This document shows, piece after piece, positions 39,228 to 49,220 of a stretch of DNA of 64,000 bases. Both the position numbers and the translations under genes were made by a program. The notes beneath the pieces are model-generated. The model was not told the origin of the DNA. It worked only from the letters and a program-made list of their open reading frames with translations, and ran no database searches. This stretch comes from Haemophilus sputorum CCUG 13788. GTDB taxonomy: Bacteria > Pseudomonadota > Gammaproteobacteria > Enterobacterales > Pasteurellaceae. The stretch lies in the NCBI RefSeq assembly GCF_000238795.1, contig NZ_AFNK01000031.1:186001-250000 (forward strand). Direction: 5' to 3'. Position 1 is the first letter of the stretch. Every line of letters starts with the position of its first letter.

Positions 39228-39246
39228 AATAATCAAAAATAATCTT
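39227..39246. promoter_or_regulatory. Candidate UlaR operator O2 (tandem 10-bp repeat)
   Basis: AAATAATCAA followed directly by AAATAATCTT, in the same orientation as O1 and 208 bp from it. It sits between the CRP site and the presumed ulaA -10 box, a good position for repression; two spaced operators fit DNA looping across the divergent region. Confidence 0.6.
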
Positions 39247-39360
39247 TGTTATTCAAAAAATAGCGATTATTATTCAGCCGATACATTCAATTTATGAATG
39301 ACATCCTAACTAAACAACATCTTGTTGATTAAACTTGATTACAAAATAAGAGGTACTCTT

Positions 39361-41154
39361 ATGGAAATGCTCACCGATATCTTGGTCTTTTTTAAAGATC
39401 AGGTGTTAAATAAAGCGCCATTCTTACTTGGTATTGTTGCCTGCTTGGGCTACATTCTCTTAAAAAAAGATTCCACTACCATTATTAAAGGCACCATTAA
39501 AACCATCGTTGGTTTTATGATTGTACAGGCAGGTTCTGGTTTCTTAGTGACCAACTTTAAGCCAGTTATTGAAGGCTTATCTAAATTCCACAATCTTACT
39601 GGTGCGGTTATTGACCCTTATACTAGTATGCAAGCCACCATCCAAACCATGGCAGACAATTATGCGTGGGTGGGTTATTCAGTTATCGGTGCATTATTCT
39701 TAAATATCTTATTAGTTGTATTTAGAAGAATCACAGGGATTCGTACCATTATGCTGACTGGGCATATCATGTTCCAACAAGCAGGTTTAGTTGCGGTGTT
39801 CTACATGATCATTGGTGCATCAATGTGGGAAACGGTCATTTACACCTCAGTATTAATGGCACTTTATTGGGCGATTTCTTCTAACATTATGTATAAAGCA
39901 ACCCAAGCGGTTACTGGCGGTGCAGGTTTCTCTATCGGTCACCAACAACAAATTGCGTCTTGGATTGCAACAAAATTAGCACCAAAACTTGGTGATAAAA
40001 ATGACTCTGTCGATCACATGAAATTGCCAAAATGGTTACATATTTTCCATGACAGCATTTCAGCCACTGCATTAGTGATGACCCTTTTCTTTGGTATCAT
40101 TCTCCTTTCTTTCGGTTTAGATAACCTTCAACAAATGGCAGCTAAAACGCACTGGTCTATTTACATCTTAGAAATGGGCTTAAAATTTGCGGTTGCAATT
40201 CAAATTATCGTCACCGGCGTACGTATGTTCGTTGCGGAATTATCTGAAGCTTTCAAAGGGATTTCAGAACGCTTAATTCCGAACTCTGTACTGGCAATTG
40301 ACTGTGCAGCAATTTATGCCTTCTCACCAAATGCGATGGTGTTCGGTTTCATGTGGGGTGCTATTGGTCAATTCGTTGCAGTAGGTTTATTACTAGGCTT
40401 TAGCTCACCAATTCTTATCATTCCAGGCTTTATCCCAATGTTCTTCTCTAACGCAACTATCGGGGTATTTGCAAACCAATTCGGTGGCTGGAAAGCGGTA
40501 ATGAAAATCTGTTTCGTGATGGGTATTATTGAAGTATTAGGCTCAGCATGGGTTATCCAAATGCTTGCAAGCCAAGGTACAACCTTCAACGGCTGGATGG
40601 GTATGGCTGACTGGGCGTTATTCTTCCCACCAATCTTACAAGGTATCATCAGCGTACCAGGATTCTTCTTCGTTATTGTGGCATTAGCGCTCGTGTATAT
40701 GTTCTTTGCATCTCGCCAATTACGTGCAGAAGAAGCAGAAGCGAAAGCGAAAGGTTTAACGCTTGAACAATTAGATGGCTACGGTTTAGACCAAGTACAA
40801 GAAGAGCCTGAACAAGCGGTCGAAAAAGCTGAAAATGTTGCAAATGAAGCTGCAGCAAATGTGAAAGCCGTGCGTATCTTAGCGGTGTGTGGTTCAGGTC
40901 AAGGTTCATCAATGATGATGAAAATGAAAATTAAACAATACCTTGATAAACGCGGTATTCCAAACGTAATGGACTCTTGTGCTGTGACCGACCATAAAGG
41001 TAAAGTGTCAGGTGTAGACATCATCGTATGCTCTAAACACTTACAAGAAGAAATCGTTCAAGAAGGTAATGTTTCTGTGCTAGGCGTACAAAACATGCTA
41101 AATCCAAACACCTTCGGTGAAGAACTCTTAGCACTCATTAAAAAATATCAATAA
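39361..41154 (+). CDS. ulaA: PTS L-ascorbate transporter, fused EIIC-EIIB
   Basis: 597 aa from the ATG at 39361 ([21 protein letters not shown]); upstream in-frame TTG not needed. Residues ~1-460 are the polytopic UlaA EIIC domain ([32 protein letters not shown]). After a charged linker (~465-505, with a uptake signal encoding EQAVEKA) comes an EIIB domain with the phosphorylated Cys in [22 protein letters not shown]. coli has these as separate UlaA and UlaB. Takes up and phosphorylates L-ascorbate. Confidence 0.95.
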   Translation: MEMLTDILVFFKDQVLNKAPFLLGIVACLGYILLKKDSTTIIKGTIKTIVGFMIVQAGSGFLVTNFKPVIEGLSKFHNLTGAVIDPYTSMQATIQTMADNYAWVGYSVIGALFLNILLVVFRRITGIRTIMLTGHIMFQQAGLVAVFYMIIGASMWETVIYTSVLMALYWAISSNIMYKATQAVTGGAGFSIGHQQQIASWIATKLAPKLGDKNDSVDHMKLPKWLHIFHDSISATALVMTLFFGIILLSFGLDNLQQMAAKTHWSIYILEMGLKFAVAIQIIVTGVRMFVAELSEAFKGISERLIPNSVLAIDCAAIYAFSPNAMVFGFMWGAIGQFVAVGLLLGFSSPILIIPGFIPMFFSNATIGVFANQFGGWKAVMKICFVMGIIEVLGSAWVIQMLASQGTTFNGWMGMADWALFFPPILQGIISVPGFFFVIVALALVYMFFASRQLRAEEAEAKAKGLTLEQLDGYGLDQVQEEPEQAVEKAENVANEAAANVKAVRILAVCGSGQGSSMMMKMKIKQYLDKRGIPNVMDSCAVTDHKGKVSGVDIIVCSKHLQEEIVQEGNVSVLGVQNMLNPNTFGEELLALIKKYQ

Positions 41155-41190
41155 GCGATTGTTGTGCTAAACAATCCCTCCAACATCATT

Positions 41191-41210
41191 TGGGCGGAAG
41201 CTATTCCGCC
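41191..41210 (+). promoter_or_regulatory. Hairpin between ulaA and ulaC
   Basis: GGGCGGAA / TTCCGCCC with GCTA loop, an 8-bp GC-rich stem without a T-run. Likely protects the ulaA mRNA end or tunes ulaC level. Confidence 0.5.
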
Positions 41211-41237
41211 CTATCAAAATCAATATAGGACACCCAA

Positions 41238-41705
41238 ATGTTAAAAGAATCACTTATCGAAAATAACTCAATCCTTCTCAACCAAAAAGTTACCAACTGG
41301 AAAGAAGCCATTAAACTCGGTACAGATCTATTAATTAAGGCTGGTGCTATTGAGCCTCGCTATTACGATCACATTGTGGGCAATATTGAAAAAATGGGCC
41401 CATATATCATCCTCGCACCAGGTTTAGCTATGCCTCACGCTCGTCCAGAAGAAGGCGTCATTAAAACTTCTTTCGCATTAGTGACGCTTAGCGAACCTGT
41501 TTATTTTGATGGCGAAGATGAAGGTGTTTCAGTGCTTATCACACTAGCAGGCAGCGACTCCGATAAACATATGGAAGGGTTAATGGAAATCACCCAAACA
41601 TTAGATGATGAAGAAAGCGACACCGGCGTAAACTTAGACAAAGTGCTTGCTTGTAAAACGCCTGAAGATGTTTATGCCATGATCGATGCCGCATTAAATG
41701 CGTAG
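41238..41705 (+). CDS. ulaC: PTS L-ascorbate-specific EIIA component
   Basis: 155 aa of the mannitol/fructose-type EIIA fold (PTS_EIIA_2). Phosphorylated His lies in ILAPGLAMPHARPEEGV. Passes phosphate from HPr to the EIIB domain fused to UlaA. TATAGGACA upstream. Followed by ulaD after 34 bp. Confidence 0.95.
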   Translation: MLKESLIENNSILLNQKVTNWKEAIKLGTDLLIKAGAIEPRYYDHIVGNIEKMGPYIILAPGLAMPHARPEEGVIKTSFALVTLSEPVYFDGEDEGVSVLITLAGSDSDKHMEGLMEITQTLDDEESDTGVNLDKVLACKTPEDVYAMIDAALNA

Positions 41706-41739
41706 AACCTCCCTCTCATTTATTTAAAAGGAACAATAT

Positions 41740-42420
41740 ATGTCTAGACCACTTCTCCAAATTGCACTTGATTCATTAAGCCTTGAAAAAGCGGTTGCTG
41801 ATGCTAAACAAGCAGAAAGCGTAGTCGATATCATCGAATGCGGCACCATTTTAGCGTGCGCAGAAGGCATGAAAGCCGTTTCAACTTTACGTGCACTTCA
41901 CCCAAATCACATTATCGTGTGCGATTTAAAAACCACCGATGGTGGTGCAATTCTTGCAAAAATGGCATTTGAAGCCGGTGCAGACTGGTTAACTGTTTCT
42001 GCAGCCGCACACCCAGCAACCAAAGCCGCATGTAAAAAAGTGGCTGATGATTTCAATGCCGCTCACCCAGAACTCAAAGTGAAAAAAGAGATTCAAATCG
42101 AAATCTACGGTAACTGGACTGTGGAAAAAGATGCACAAGAGTGGGTTGATTTAGGCGTAAAACAAGCTATTTACCACCGTTCACGTGATGCTGAATTAGC
42201 AGGAAAAGGCTGGACAGCAGACGACATTGAGTTAATGAAACAACTTTCTGCCAAAGGCCTAGAACTTTCTATTACTGGCGGTATTGTTCCAGAAGAAATC
42301 CACTTATTTAAAGAAGTGAAAAATGCCAAAGCTTTCATCGCAGGCCGCGCATTAGTTGGTGAAAAAGGCAAACAAACTGCCGAAGCAATTCGTGCTGAAA
42401 TTGACAAATACTGGGCATAA
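41740..42420 (+). CDS. ulaD: 3-keto-L-gulonate-6-phosphate decarboxylase UlaD
   Basis: 226 aa, orotidine-5'-phosphate-decarboxylase superfamily. Conserved LQIALDSLSLEKAV, IVCDLKTTDGGAILAKMAFEAGADW (Mg/Asp-Lys site) and ITGGIVPEEI, FIAGRALV phosphate loops. Makes L-xylulose-5-P and CO2. AAAGGA upstream. Confidence 0.96.
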   Translation: MSRPLLQIALDSLSLEKAVADAKQAESVVDIIECGTILACAEGMKAVSTLRALHPNHIIVCDLKTTDGGAILAKMAFEAGADWLTVSAAAHPATKAACKKVADDFNAAHPELKVKKEIQIEIYGNWTVEKDAQEWVDLGVKQAIYHRSRDAELAGKGWTADDIELMKQLSAKGLELSITGGIVPEEIHLFKEVKNAKAFIAGRALVGEKGKQTAEAIRAEIDKYWA

Positions 42421-42439
42421 TCGCAAAGTCTAATAAAAC

Positions 42440-42497
42440 ACAAGCGGTCATTTTTCTTTGACAATTTGCAAATCGTCTTGGAAAAATGACCGCTTGT
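42440..42497. terminator. Perfect USS-pair terminator between ulaD and glmS
   Basis: 17-bp perfect inverted repeat: the arm starting ACAAGCGGTCATTTTTC (42440-42456) and its reverse complement (42481-42497), loop 24 nt. The genes converge, so it can serve both. Confidence 0.75.
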
Positions 42498-42517
42498 TTA
42501 TTTAGGTATTAAATAGC

Positions 42518-44338
42518 TTATTCTACTGTTACAGATTTCGCTAAGTTACGCGGCTGATCCACGTCTGTGCCTTTAATAAGTGCTACATGATAAGAAAGGA
42601 GTTGTAATGGCACTGCGTAGAAAATTGGGGCAGTAACTTCATCGACTTTCGGGAACACCACGGTTTTATAACCTAAACCAGCATCATGGTCAGCAAAGAT
42701 AAATAATTGACCACCACGCGCTTTCACTTCTTCAATGTTAGATTTCACTTTTTCAAGTAAATCATTTTCAGGTGCCACCACAATGACCGGCATCTCGCTG
42801 TCGATCAATGCTAATGGGCCATGTTTAAGTTCACCAGCAGCATATGCTTCTGCATGAATGTAAGAGATCTCTTTTAATTTTAATGCAGATTCCATCGCAA
42901 TTGGATAGAACTCGCCACGACCTAAGAATAAGCTGTGATGTTTGTCTGCAAAGTCTTCAGAGAGTTTTTCAATCTCTTTTTCATGAGTTAATGCCATTTC
43001 GATTTGTGCAGGTAAGCGTTGTAATGCATGAACAATATCCGCTTCTTGTGCTTCACTCATATTGCCTTTTAAACGACCTAATGCCGCGGTTAAAAGTAAT
43101 AAGCAAGTTAACTGTGTTGTGAAAGCTTTTGTTGATGCAACACCGACTTCTACCCCGGCTTTTGTCATGAATGCGAAATCTGATTCACGAACAAGTGATG
43201 ATGTTGCTACGTTACAAATAGTCATTGCCGCCATAAAGCCAGCTTCTTTTGCTAAACGTAATGCAGCAAGTGTATCTGCCGTCTCACCTGATTGTGAAAT
43301 AGTCACTAATAAACTATTTGGACGAGTCACAAATTTACGATAACGGAATTCTGAGGCAATTTCGACATCACAAGCAACACCCGCTAAAGATTCTAACCAG
43401 TAGCGAGCCACCATACCTGCATTATATGAAGTACCACATGCTACGATTTGAATATGTTGTACTTTCGATAAAATTTCTGCTGCATTCGGTGCAATTGAAT
43501 CTAAACTAACTTTACCATCTTTGATACGACCGTCTAAGGTATTCATAATTGCAACTGGCTGTTCAAAAATCTCTTTTTGCATATAGTGACGATATTGGCC
43601 TTTATCTGCCGCATCCTGCTCAAAGTTACCTTCGTGAATTTCACGCTCAACTTTGTTGCCTTCACTATCATAGATATCAACTGCGGTACGGGTAATTTCC
43701 GCAACATCGCCTTCTTCTAAATAAGCAAATTTACGGGTTACGCTTAATAGCGCAAGTGGGTCAGAAGCCAAGAAGTTTTCACCAATGCCATAACCAATCA
43801 CTAATGGTGAACCTGAACGAGCCACGATTAAATGTTCTGGCTCTTCTTCATTTAATACCACTGTACCGTAAGCACCACGTAATTGTTTTACAGCTTTTCT
43901 TACTGCTTCTAATAAACTATTTGAAGTGCGGAATTCCCATTCCACTAAATGAGCAATAACTTCGGTATCTGTTTGTGATTGGAAAACATAACCACGCGCT
44001 TGTAATTCACTACGTAATTCTTCGTAATTTTCAATAATGCCGTTATGCACCACCGCAATTTTGCCTGAACGATGCGGATGCGCGTTAATTTCTGATGGTT
44101 CACCATGTGTTGCCCAACGAGTGTGCGCAATCCCTGTACCACCTAATAATGGTTTAGCTTCAAGCGCTTCATCTAACGCTTTTACTTTACCTACACGGCG
44201 TAAGATTTGCATATGTTTATCTGCACCTAATACTGCCACACCTGCTGAGTCATAACCGCGGTATTCTAAACGATGTAAACCATCTACTAAAATTGCTGCT
44301 ACATCACGTTGTGCTACCGCACCGACAATTCCACACAT
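42518..44338 (-). CDS. glmS: Glutamine-fructose-6-phosphate aminotransferase
   Basis: 606 aa from the ATG at 44338, chosen because the mature enzyme needs N-terminal Cys ([17 protein letters not shown]). N-terminal class II glutaminase ([18 protein letters not shown]), then two SIS domains ([30 protein letters not shown]) and the C-terminal [16 protein letters not shown] tail. Makes glucosamine-6-P for peptidoglycan and LOS. 58 bp downstream of a DeoR regulator on the same strand. Confidence 0.97.
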   Translation of the reverse strand: MCGIVGAVAQRDVAAILVDGLHRLEYRGYDSAGVAVLGADKHMQILRRVGKVKALDEALEAKPLLGGTGIAHTRWATHGEPSEINAHPHRSGKIAVVHNGIIENYEELRSELQARGYVFQSQTDTEVIAHLVEWEFRTSNSLLEAVRKAVKQLRGAYGTVVLNEEEPEHLIVARSGSPLVIGYGIGENFLASDPLALLSVTRKFAYLEEGDVAEITRTAVDIYDSEGNKVEREIHEGNFEQDAADKGQYRHYMQKEIFEQPVAIMNTLDGRIKDGKVSLDSIAPNAAEILSKVQHIQIVACGTSYNAGMVARYWLESLAGVACDVEIASEFRYRKFVTRPNSLLVTISQSGETADTLAALRLAKEAGFMAAMTICNVATSSLVRESDFAFMTKAGVEVGVASTKAFTTQLTCLLLLTAALGRLKGNMSEAQEADIVHALQRLPAQIEMALTHEKEIEKLSEDFADKHHSLFLGRGEFYPIAMESALKLKEISYIHAEAYAAGELKHGPLALIDSEMPVIVVAPENDLLEKVKSNIEEVKARGGQLFIFADHDAGLGYKTVVFPKVDEVTAPIFYAVPLQLLSYHVALIKGTDVDQPRNLAKSVTVE

Positions 44339-44396
44339 AATTTTTATTCCTAATTTGTTTGTTAATTTAAATTTTTTATTTGCAAATTCGTTTCTT

Positions 44397-45158
44397 TTAA
44401 TCTGCAATAATCACAGCTACGCCATTTTTCTCAATAGCAACTTTCGTTTCGAAACTTATTTGCTTATCCGTGATGACTTTGTCAATTTTTGTCCAATCGA
44501 GTTCCACGTTTGGCATTTTGCGTCCAATTTTTTGAGACTCAATTAACACAATCACTTCTCGACTAACTTCCGCCATCACCTGACTTAAGCCAACTAATTC
44601 ATTAAAAGTTGTTGTGCCTCGCTCTAAATCAAGACCGTCTGCACCAATAAATAGTTGGTCAAAATCATAAGCTCGCAAAGTATTTTCAGCAACTTTACCT
44701 TGAAAAGATTCAGAACGCGCATCCCAAGTTCCGCCCGTCATCAATACGGTAGGCTCACACTCTAAGGTAGTGAGTTCTGAAGCTAAAGAGAGCGAATTAG
44801 TCATAATAACCAATCCGCTCTGATTTAAACTCTTAACTAAAGCCCCTGTTGTACGACCGCTATCAATAATGATTCGATTATGATCACTGATGCAATCACG
44901 CGCGGCTTTAGCGATAGCAATTTTTTGTTGAGAAAGCTGTTCATTGCTTTCTTCTTCCATCAATTCAGAAGGAATTCTGATCGCCCCGCCATAACGACGC
45001 AATAAAAAACCGCTTTCTTCCAAGGCGGTTAAATCTTTTCGAATGGTGACTTCAGAAGTTTCAAACAAGAGCGCGAGTTGCTCGACTCCGACTTCTCCTT
45101 GCTCTTGCACCATTGTTGCAATCATTTGACGGCGCTGTTGAGTATTTCTTTTCGACAT
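44397..45158 (-). CDS. DeoR/GlpR-family regulator next to glmS
   Basis: 253 aa from the ATG at 45158 ([17 protein letters not shown]). [39 protein letters not shown] and sugar-phosphate sensing domain ([39 protein letters not shown]). Resembles AgaR/GlpR. A DeoR gene also precedes glmS in Vibrio, so control of amino-sugar synthesis is a fair inference, but the effector is unknown. Confidence 0.85.
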   Translation of the reverse strand: MSKRNTQQRRQMIATMVQEQGEVGVEQLALLFETSEVTIRKDLTALEESGFLLRRYGGAIRIPSELMEEESNEQLSQQKIAIAKAARDCISDHNRIIIDSGRTTGALVKSLNQSGLVIMTNSLSLASELTTLECEPTVLMTGGTWDARSESFQGKVAENTLRAYDFDQLFIGADGLDLERGTTTFNELVGLSQVMAEVSREVIVLIESQKIGRKMPNVELDWTKIDKVITDKQISFETKVAIEKNGVAVIIAD

Positions 45159-45246
45159 ACGCACATCTTTCGATTAAGTTTCGATTCAAAACTTTGCAAA
45201 TTATAGCTAAATTTTGACCGCTTGCAAAGATTTGTTATGCGATCAA

Positions 45247-45268
45247 AAAAGCCGTCAATGACGGCTTT
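45247..45268 (-). terminator. Terminator of the glycine-zipper lipoprotein gene
   Basis: AAAGCCGT / ACGGCTTT 8-bp stem with short loop, followed on the minus strand by TTTTTT. Confidence 0.75.
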
Positions 45269-45281
45269 AAACAAATGATGA

Positions 45282-45482
45282 TTATTTTACTTGGCTACCA
45301 ATAACCCCACCTAATGCTGCACCAGCAAGTGTAGCGGTTGTTGAACCACCAATCACGTTACCAGCAACACCACCGACAGCTGCACCGATAGCAGTATTTT
45401 TTTGTGAGCGGCTCATTCCGCTACAAGCAGCTAAAGTAGTGGCTAAAGCGATTACACCAAATACTTTAAACATTGATTTCAT
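45282..45482 (-). CDS. OsmB-like glycine-zipper lipoprotein
   Basis: 66 aa from the ATG at 45482, which has GAGGAGAAAAGC upstream; the longer ORF start is not supported. Lipobox LAAC after MKSMFKVFGVIALATT. The mature part NTAIGAAVGGVAGNVIGGSTTATLAGAALGGVIGSQV has two glycine-zipper segments as in OsmB/SlyB-like proteins. Small outer-membrane-associated protein, possibly stress-related. Single gene with its own terminator. Confidence 0.85.
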   Translation of the reverse strand: MKSMFKVFGVIALATTLAACSGMSRSQKNTAIGAAVGGVAGNVIGGSTTATLAGAALGGVIGSQVK

Positions 45483-45601
45483 GCTTTTCTCCTCAAAGAA
45501 ATGGCTTTTATAAAGAATCATTTGAACAAGATTTACCTCTAAGACCAAGCTGTACATGAAATGGTTCCTTGCCCCCCTTCAATTGCCTATTTTTCAAACA
45601 A

Positions 45602-45626
45602 AAAACGCACTATAAGTTATAGTGCG
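45602..45626 (-). terminator. Terminator of the glycosyltransferase gene
   Basis: Palindromic CGCACTATAA / TTATAGTGCG, followed on the minus strand by a T-run (TTTTTTG). 18 bp after the stop codon. Confidence 0.75.
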
Positions 45627-45643
45627 CTTGATTCTGAAAACAG

Positions 45644-47719
45644 TTATTCTTTGTTTTTAGCTGTTTTTTTCAATTTTTTGGCTGCAGTCTTTAAAGGCGT
45701 TTCTTTTTTATCTACAGTTTTCTTTGTTGAAGCTCTTTTAGCGGTGCTTTTCTTTGCAGCAGGTTTCTTTTCTTCCTCAACATCAATTTGCGTTTGTAAC
45801 GTTAATGTAACACCCGCTTGTTCAGCCCATTGTTGTACGCGTTTAAGTAATTCACGTCCCATCGGGCGAGGATCGCCAGTAAATAGTTTTTGCAATCCGT
45901 TATTTTTAATAATATGACGACGAAGTGCTAAACGCTCATCATGGTTTTCAGCCAAACGAATCGCGCATTCAACATATTCATCTGCCGTATTCGCAATCAA
46001 CCATTCTGGTAAGCCAAGACGTTTAAATAAACCTTCATCAATATGTTCGTGCACCTCTGCACCTGTTTTACAGACGCCAACTAAACCTAGCGTAACCATA
46101 TCAATAATGCCATTAGTATTACCAAATGGGAATGGATTAACCATCATATCGCAATTGCTTAATACACTTAAATATTGAGCATATGGTAGGTGTGGATGTG
46201 CAGTCGCATCTTCCCCTAAATATGATTTAATAAAACGCTCAACATATGGGTGAGTTAAACCATGTGATTGTCCTAATGCAAAATGGAAATGCACTTTTAC
46301 GTTAGCACGATCACGGATTGCTTTTAATGCCGTCAAGAAATGTGGATTTAACTTCATTGTTGTTGAAGCAATACCAATATTGACGACTTCCGGGTTTTTC
46401 CGTAATTTATAATCTACTTTTTCAGGTGCTTCTGATGATGGTACATAAGGAAGTGCATCTTTCGGTAAACGAATCAATTTTTCGCTAAAGCACTCTTCCG
46501 AGCCAACATAATCATCTTCTACAATAACATATTCAATGAAATCAGAGTGAGTCGTCGCTGGGTGACCTAATGCAATCACTTGTACTGGCGCTAAACGAGT
46601 ATTGCTTGCAAAGATCGTTAATAAATCCATCCCAATACTTGGCATATAGAATACTGCTGCTTGATGTTCTTCACAGATTTGTCGAATAAACTCTAAACGC
46701 TCAAACATATTCTCGCCATCAACGAATCTAAAGTCATCAAAAACATCACGGCCTGCTTGGTCAACTGCATGATTGCCTAAACCAATAATATGGAAATGTT
46801 CACGCGCAGCAATCATTGAAGTTGAGTGTGTGCGGTAAATAGAATGTGAAGAATGGAAATGCTCTAATAAAACCACCATAACCGGCTTACCATTTACATA
46901 ACCAATATTGTTAATTTCACGATCTTTAAAGCCACCAGCAATCAAATGACGACGCATTACCGTATTTAATGCTTTTTTTACCCAATGTTTATTGCTCGCC
47001 ACATCATAACTACAATGCATATACACATCATGGCTAATTGCGCTTGGTAAATTATTGAGATTTTCAAACGTCGCGAGTTTTTCTGGGAACCACTGTAATA
47101 ACGTACCACGCTTACTAAAGGCTTGCTGAGTAGCAATAAAGCGTGGAGACTGTAATGCAAAAGCAAGAGAACCTGTCACTTCTGGATTAAGTTGCCATAA
47201 TGCTTCTAAATTCACATTGATATTAGATTCCGGTAAATAAAGTACACAGAATTTAATAATCGCATCTTGTGTATTGCTTAAACGAAAATCCGCTAAATTA
47301 TATGGGTTTTCATTCTGGTTTAACGTTACCAGAATATGATCTGCATTAATATATGGGGAAGATGCAAAAATCATGGATAACCAACGCTGAAGCGTGAAGA
47401 AAGTTTGCGCACCTGACTCAGATAAGGATAAAGCAGGGTCTTTAAATAACTCGGTAATAGCATTTGCCATACGCGTTGCAAAATAAATATGCTTTTCCTT
47501 ATTGAGCTCATCTACGTTTAATTGCTCAGGGAAATCACATTCAATATCATGAATCCCCCCAAAATTTGAGTCAATTTTGCGCAAGATATCTAATAACTCA
47601 ACACAAGCAGCCTCATAATTTTTCTCACTAACTGCTTTTTCAAACGTCATTACACTTGGCACTTTTTGTGATGCCTTACCAAATTTTAAAGGTTTCGCTG
47701 ATTGTTTCTGTTCTGACAT
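45644..47719 (-). CDS. ngt: HMW1C-type cytoplasmic protein N-glucosyltransferase (NGT), with lysine-rich tail
   Basis: 691 aa; the A. pleuropneumoniae enzyme is ~620. GT41 family: all-alpha N-terminal domain followed by a GT-B fold. Shared blocks: SAISHDVYMHCSYD, VVLLEHFHSSHSIYRTHSTSMIAAREHF (active-site His), GHPATTHSDFIEYVIVEDDYVGSEECF, NIGIASTTMKLNP (Lys), HFHFALGQSHG (Gln) and PFPFGNTNGIIDMVTLGLVGVCKTGAEVHEHID. Transfers glucose from UDP-glucose to Asn of N-x-S/T in adhesins. The last 45 residues contain 16 Lys plus many Ala/Thr, histone-H1-like, and are absent from ApNGT. 27 bp downstream of rimO. No agt gene is nearby. Confidence 0.93.
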   Translation of the reverse strand: MSEQKQSAKPLKFGKASQKVPSVMTFEKAVSEKNYEAACVELLDILRKIDSNFGGIHDIECDFPEQLNVDELNKEKHIYFATRMANAITELFKDPALSLSESGAQTFFTLQRWLSMIFASSPYINADHILVTLNQNENPYNLADFRLSNTQDAIIKFCVLYLPESNINVNLEALWQLNPEVTGSLAFALQSPRFIATQQAFSKRGTLLQWFPEKLATFENLNNLPSAISHDVYMHCSYDVASNKHWVKKALNTVMRRHLIAGGFKDREINNIGYVNGKPVMVVLLEHFHSSHSIYRTHSTSMIAAREHFHIIGLGNHAVDQAGRDVFDDFRFVDGENMFERLEFIRQICEEHQAAVFYMPSIGMDLLTIFASNTRLAPVQVIALGHPATTHSDFIEYVIVEDDYVGSEECFSEKLIRLPKDALPYVPSSEAPEKVDYKLRKNPEVVNIGIASTTMKLNPHFLTALKAIRDRANVKVHFHFALGQSHGLTHPYVERFIKSYLGEDATAHPHLPYAQYLSVLSNCDMMVNPFPFGNTNGIIDMVTLGLVGVCKTGAEVHEHIDEGLFKRLGLPEWLIANTADEYVECAIRLAENHDERLALRRHIIKNNGLQKLFTGDPRPMGRELLKRVQQWAEQAGVTLTLQTQIDVEEEKKPAAKKSTAKRASTKKTVDKKETPLKTAAKKLKKTAKNKE

Positions 47720-47746
47720 TGTCTATTCCCTTTTCCTTAAATAAAA

Positions 47747-49081
47747 CTAACAAGTTCCCCAAAGATCATATTCATCTGCTTGGTGAATTTTCACTGAAAT
47801 GACATCTCCAACCTTAACAGCCATCTCTGAGAGATTATCAACATAAACTACACCATCAATTTCTGGTGCATCTGCCATTGAGCGGCCAATAATTCCTTCT
47901 TCATCAATTTCATCGACAATTACCGCTAAAGTTTTACCGATTTTTTGCTGTAATCGTGCACTAGAAATTTCTTGTTGAAGTTGCATAAAGCGATGGAAAC
48001 GTTCCTCTTTTATCTCTTCTGGCACCTGGTCTGCCATCTCAGTTGCAGGCGCACCTTCTACCGGACTAAATTTAAAACACCCTACACGATCTAACTGCGC
48101 TTCTTTTAAGAAGTCCAATAACATTTGGAAATCTTCTTCTGTTTCTCCAGGGAAGCCTACGATAAAAGTTGAACGTAATGTTAATTCAGGGCAAATCTCA
48201 CGCCATTTTTTAATGCGCTCTAAAACTCTCTCTACCGAGCCAGGGCGTTTCATTGCTTTTAAGATTTTTGGACTTGCGTGCTGAAGCGGAATATCCAAAT
48301 AGGGCAGAATTTTTCCTTGCGCCATCAGTGGAATTAAATCATCAACGTGCGGATAAGGATAAACATAATGTAAACGAATCCAAATGCCTAAAGTGCCTAA
48401 TTTTTCGCATAGTGTCATTAAATCATTTTTAATCGGCATCCCATTCCAGAACACCGTTTTACTGCCTGATTCTTTGCGTTTTAAGTCCATTGAATAGGCG
48501 GAAGTGTCTTGTGAAACCACTAAAAGCTCTTTAACACCTGCATCGACTAAACGTTTTGCTTCATCGAGTACTTGTACGATCGAACGGCTTTCTAAATCAC
48601 CCCGCATTGATGGAATAATACAGAAGGTACAACGGTGATCGCAGCCTTCTGAAATTTTCAAATAAGCGTAATGTTTTGGTGTTAATTTTACGCCTTGTTT
48701 CGGCACCAAATTCACATAGGGATTATATTCTGGCTTAGGGACATATTTATGCACATGCGCCATCACGGCCTCATAACTGTGTGGGCCAGTAATTTCCAAT
48801 ACTTTAGGATGCACTTCACGAATTTGGTTTTCTTTTGCCCCTAGACAACCGGTTACAATTACTTTGCCATTAGCATCTAACGCCTCACCAATGGTTTCTA
48901 ATGATTCTTGCACTGCACTATCAATAAAACCACAAGTATTCACAATAACTAAATCAGCATCCTCATAACTTGGGATGATGTTATACCCGTCTGCACGTAG
49001 CTCAGTTAAAATACGTTCAGAATCAACTAGGTTTTTCGGGCAACCTAGACTAATAAAACCAATATTTGGCGAAGCGGTCAT
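47747..49081 (-). CDS. rimO: Ribosomal protein S12 methylthiotransferase RimO
   Basis: 444 aa. N-terminal MTTase domain ([36 protein letters not shown]) with three Cys, radical-SAM domain with CDHRCTFC, and C-terminal TRAM domain. Adds a methylthio group to Asp of uS12. In A. pleuropneumoniae rimO is in an operon with agt and ngt; here ngt follows directly. Confidence 0.96.
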   Translation of the reverse strand: MTASPNIGFISLGCPKNLVDSERILTELRADGYNIIPSYEDADLVIVNTCGFIDSAVQESLETIGEALDANGKVIVTGCLGAKENQIREVHPKVLEITGPHSYEAVMAHVHKYVPKPEYNPYVNLVPKQGVKLTPKHYAYLKISEGCDHRCTFCIIPSMRGDLESRSIVQVLDEAKRLVDAGVKELLVVSQDTSAYSMDLKRKESGSKTVFWNGMPIKNDLMTLCEKLGTLGIWIRLHYVYPYPHVDDLIPLMAQGKILPYLDIPLQHASPKILKAMKRPGSVERVLERIKKWREICPELTLRSTFIVGFPGETEEDFQMLLDFLKEAQLDRVGCFKFSPVEGAPATEMADQVPEEIKEERFHRFMQLQQEISSARLQQKIGKTLAVIVDEIDEEGIIGRSMADAPEIDGVVYVDNLSEMAVKVGDVISVKIHQADEYDLWGTC

Positions 49082-49114
49082 AAAATATCTCGGAAATCAC
49101 TTAAATAGAAAAGC

Positions 49115-49164
49115 GCCTCAGAAACTGAGGCTAAAAATAATGCCGAATTTTACAGAATTCGGCA
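49115..49164 (-). terminator. Two hairpins after mtnN
   Basis: ATGCCGAATT / AATTCGGCAT (49140-49164 region, perfect 10-bp arms) and GCCTCAG / CTGAGGC (49115-49131, followed on the minus strand by GCTTTTC). Either or both end mtnN transcription before rimO. Confidence 0.65.
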
Positions 49165-49220
49165 TCAATAAGCGATAACAAGCGGTTAATTTCATTTAAA
49201 GATTTGTAAATTTATCTGAA

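Noticed and set aside
44339..44396. glmS ribozyme or other riboswitch upstream of glmS
   Set aside because: The gap to the DeoR gene is only 58 bp with no conserved core; the glmS ribozyme is a Firmicutes feature.
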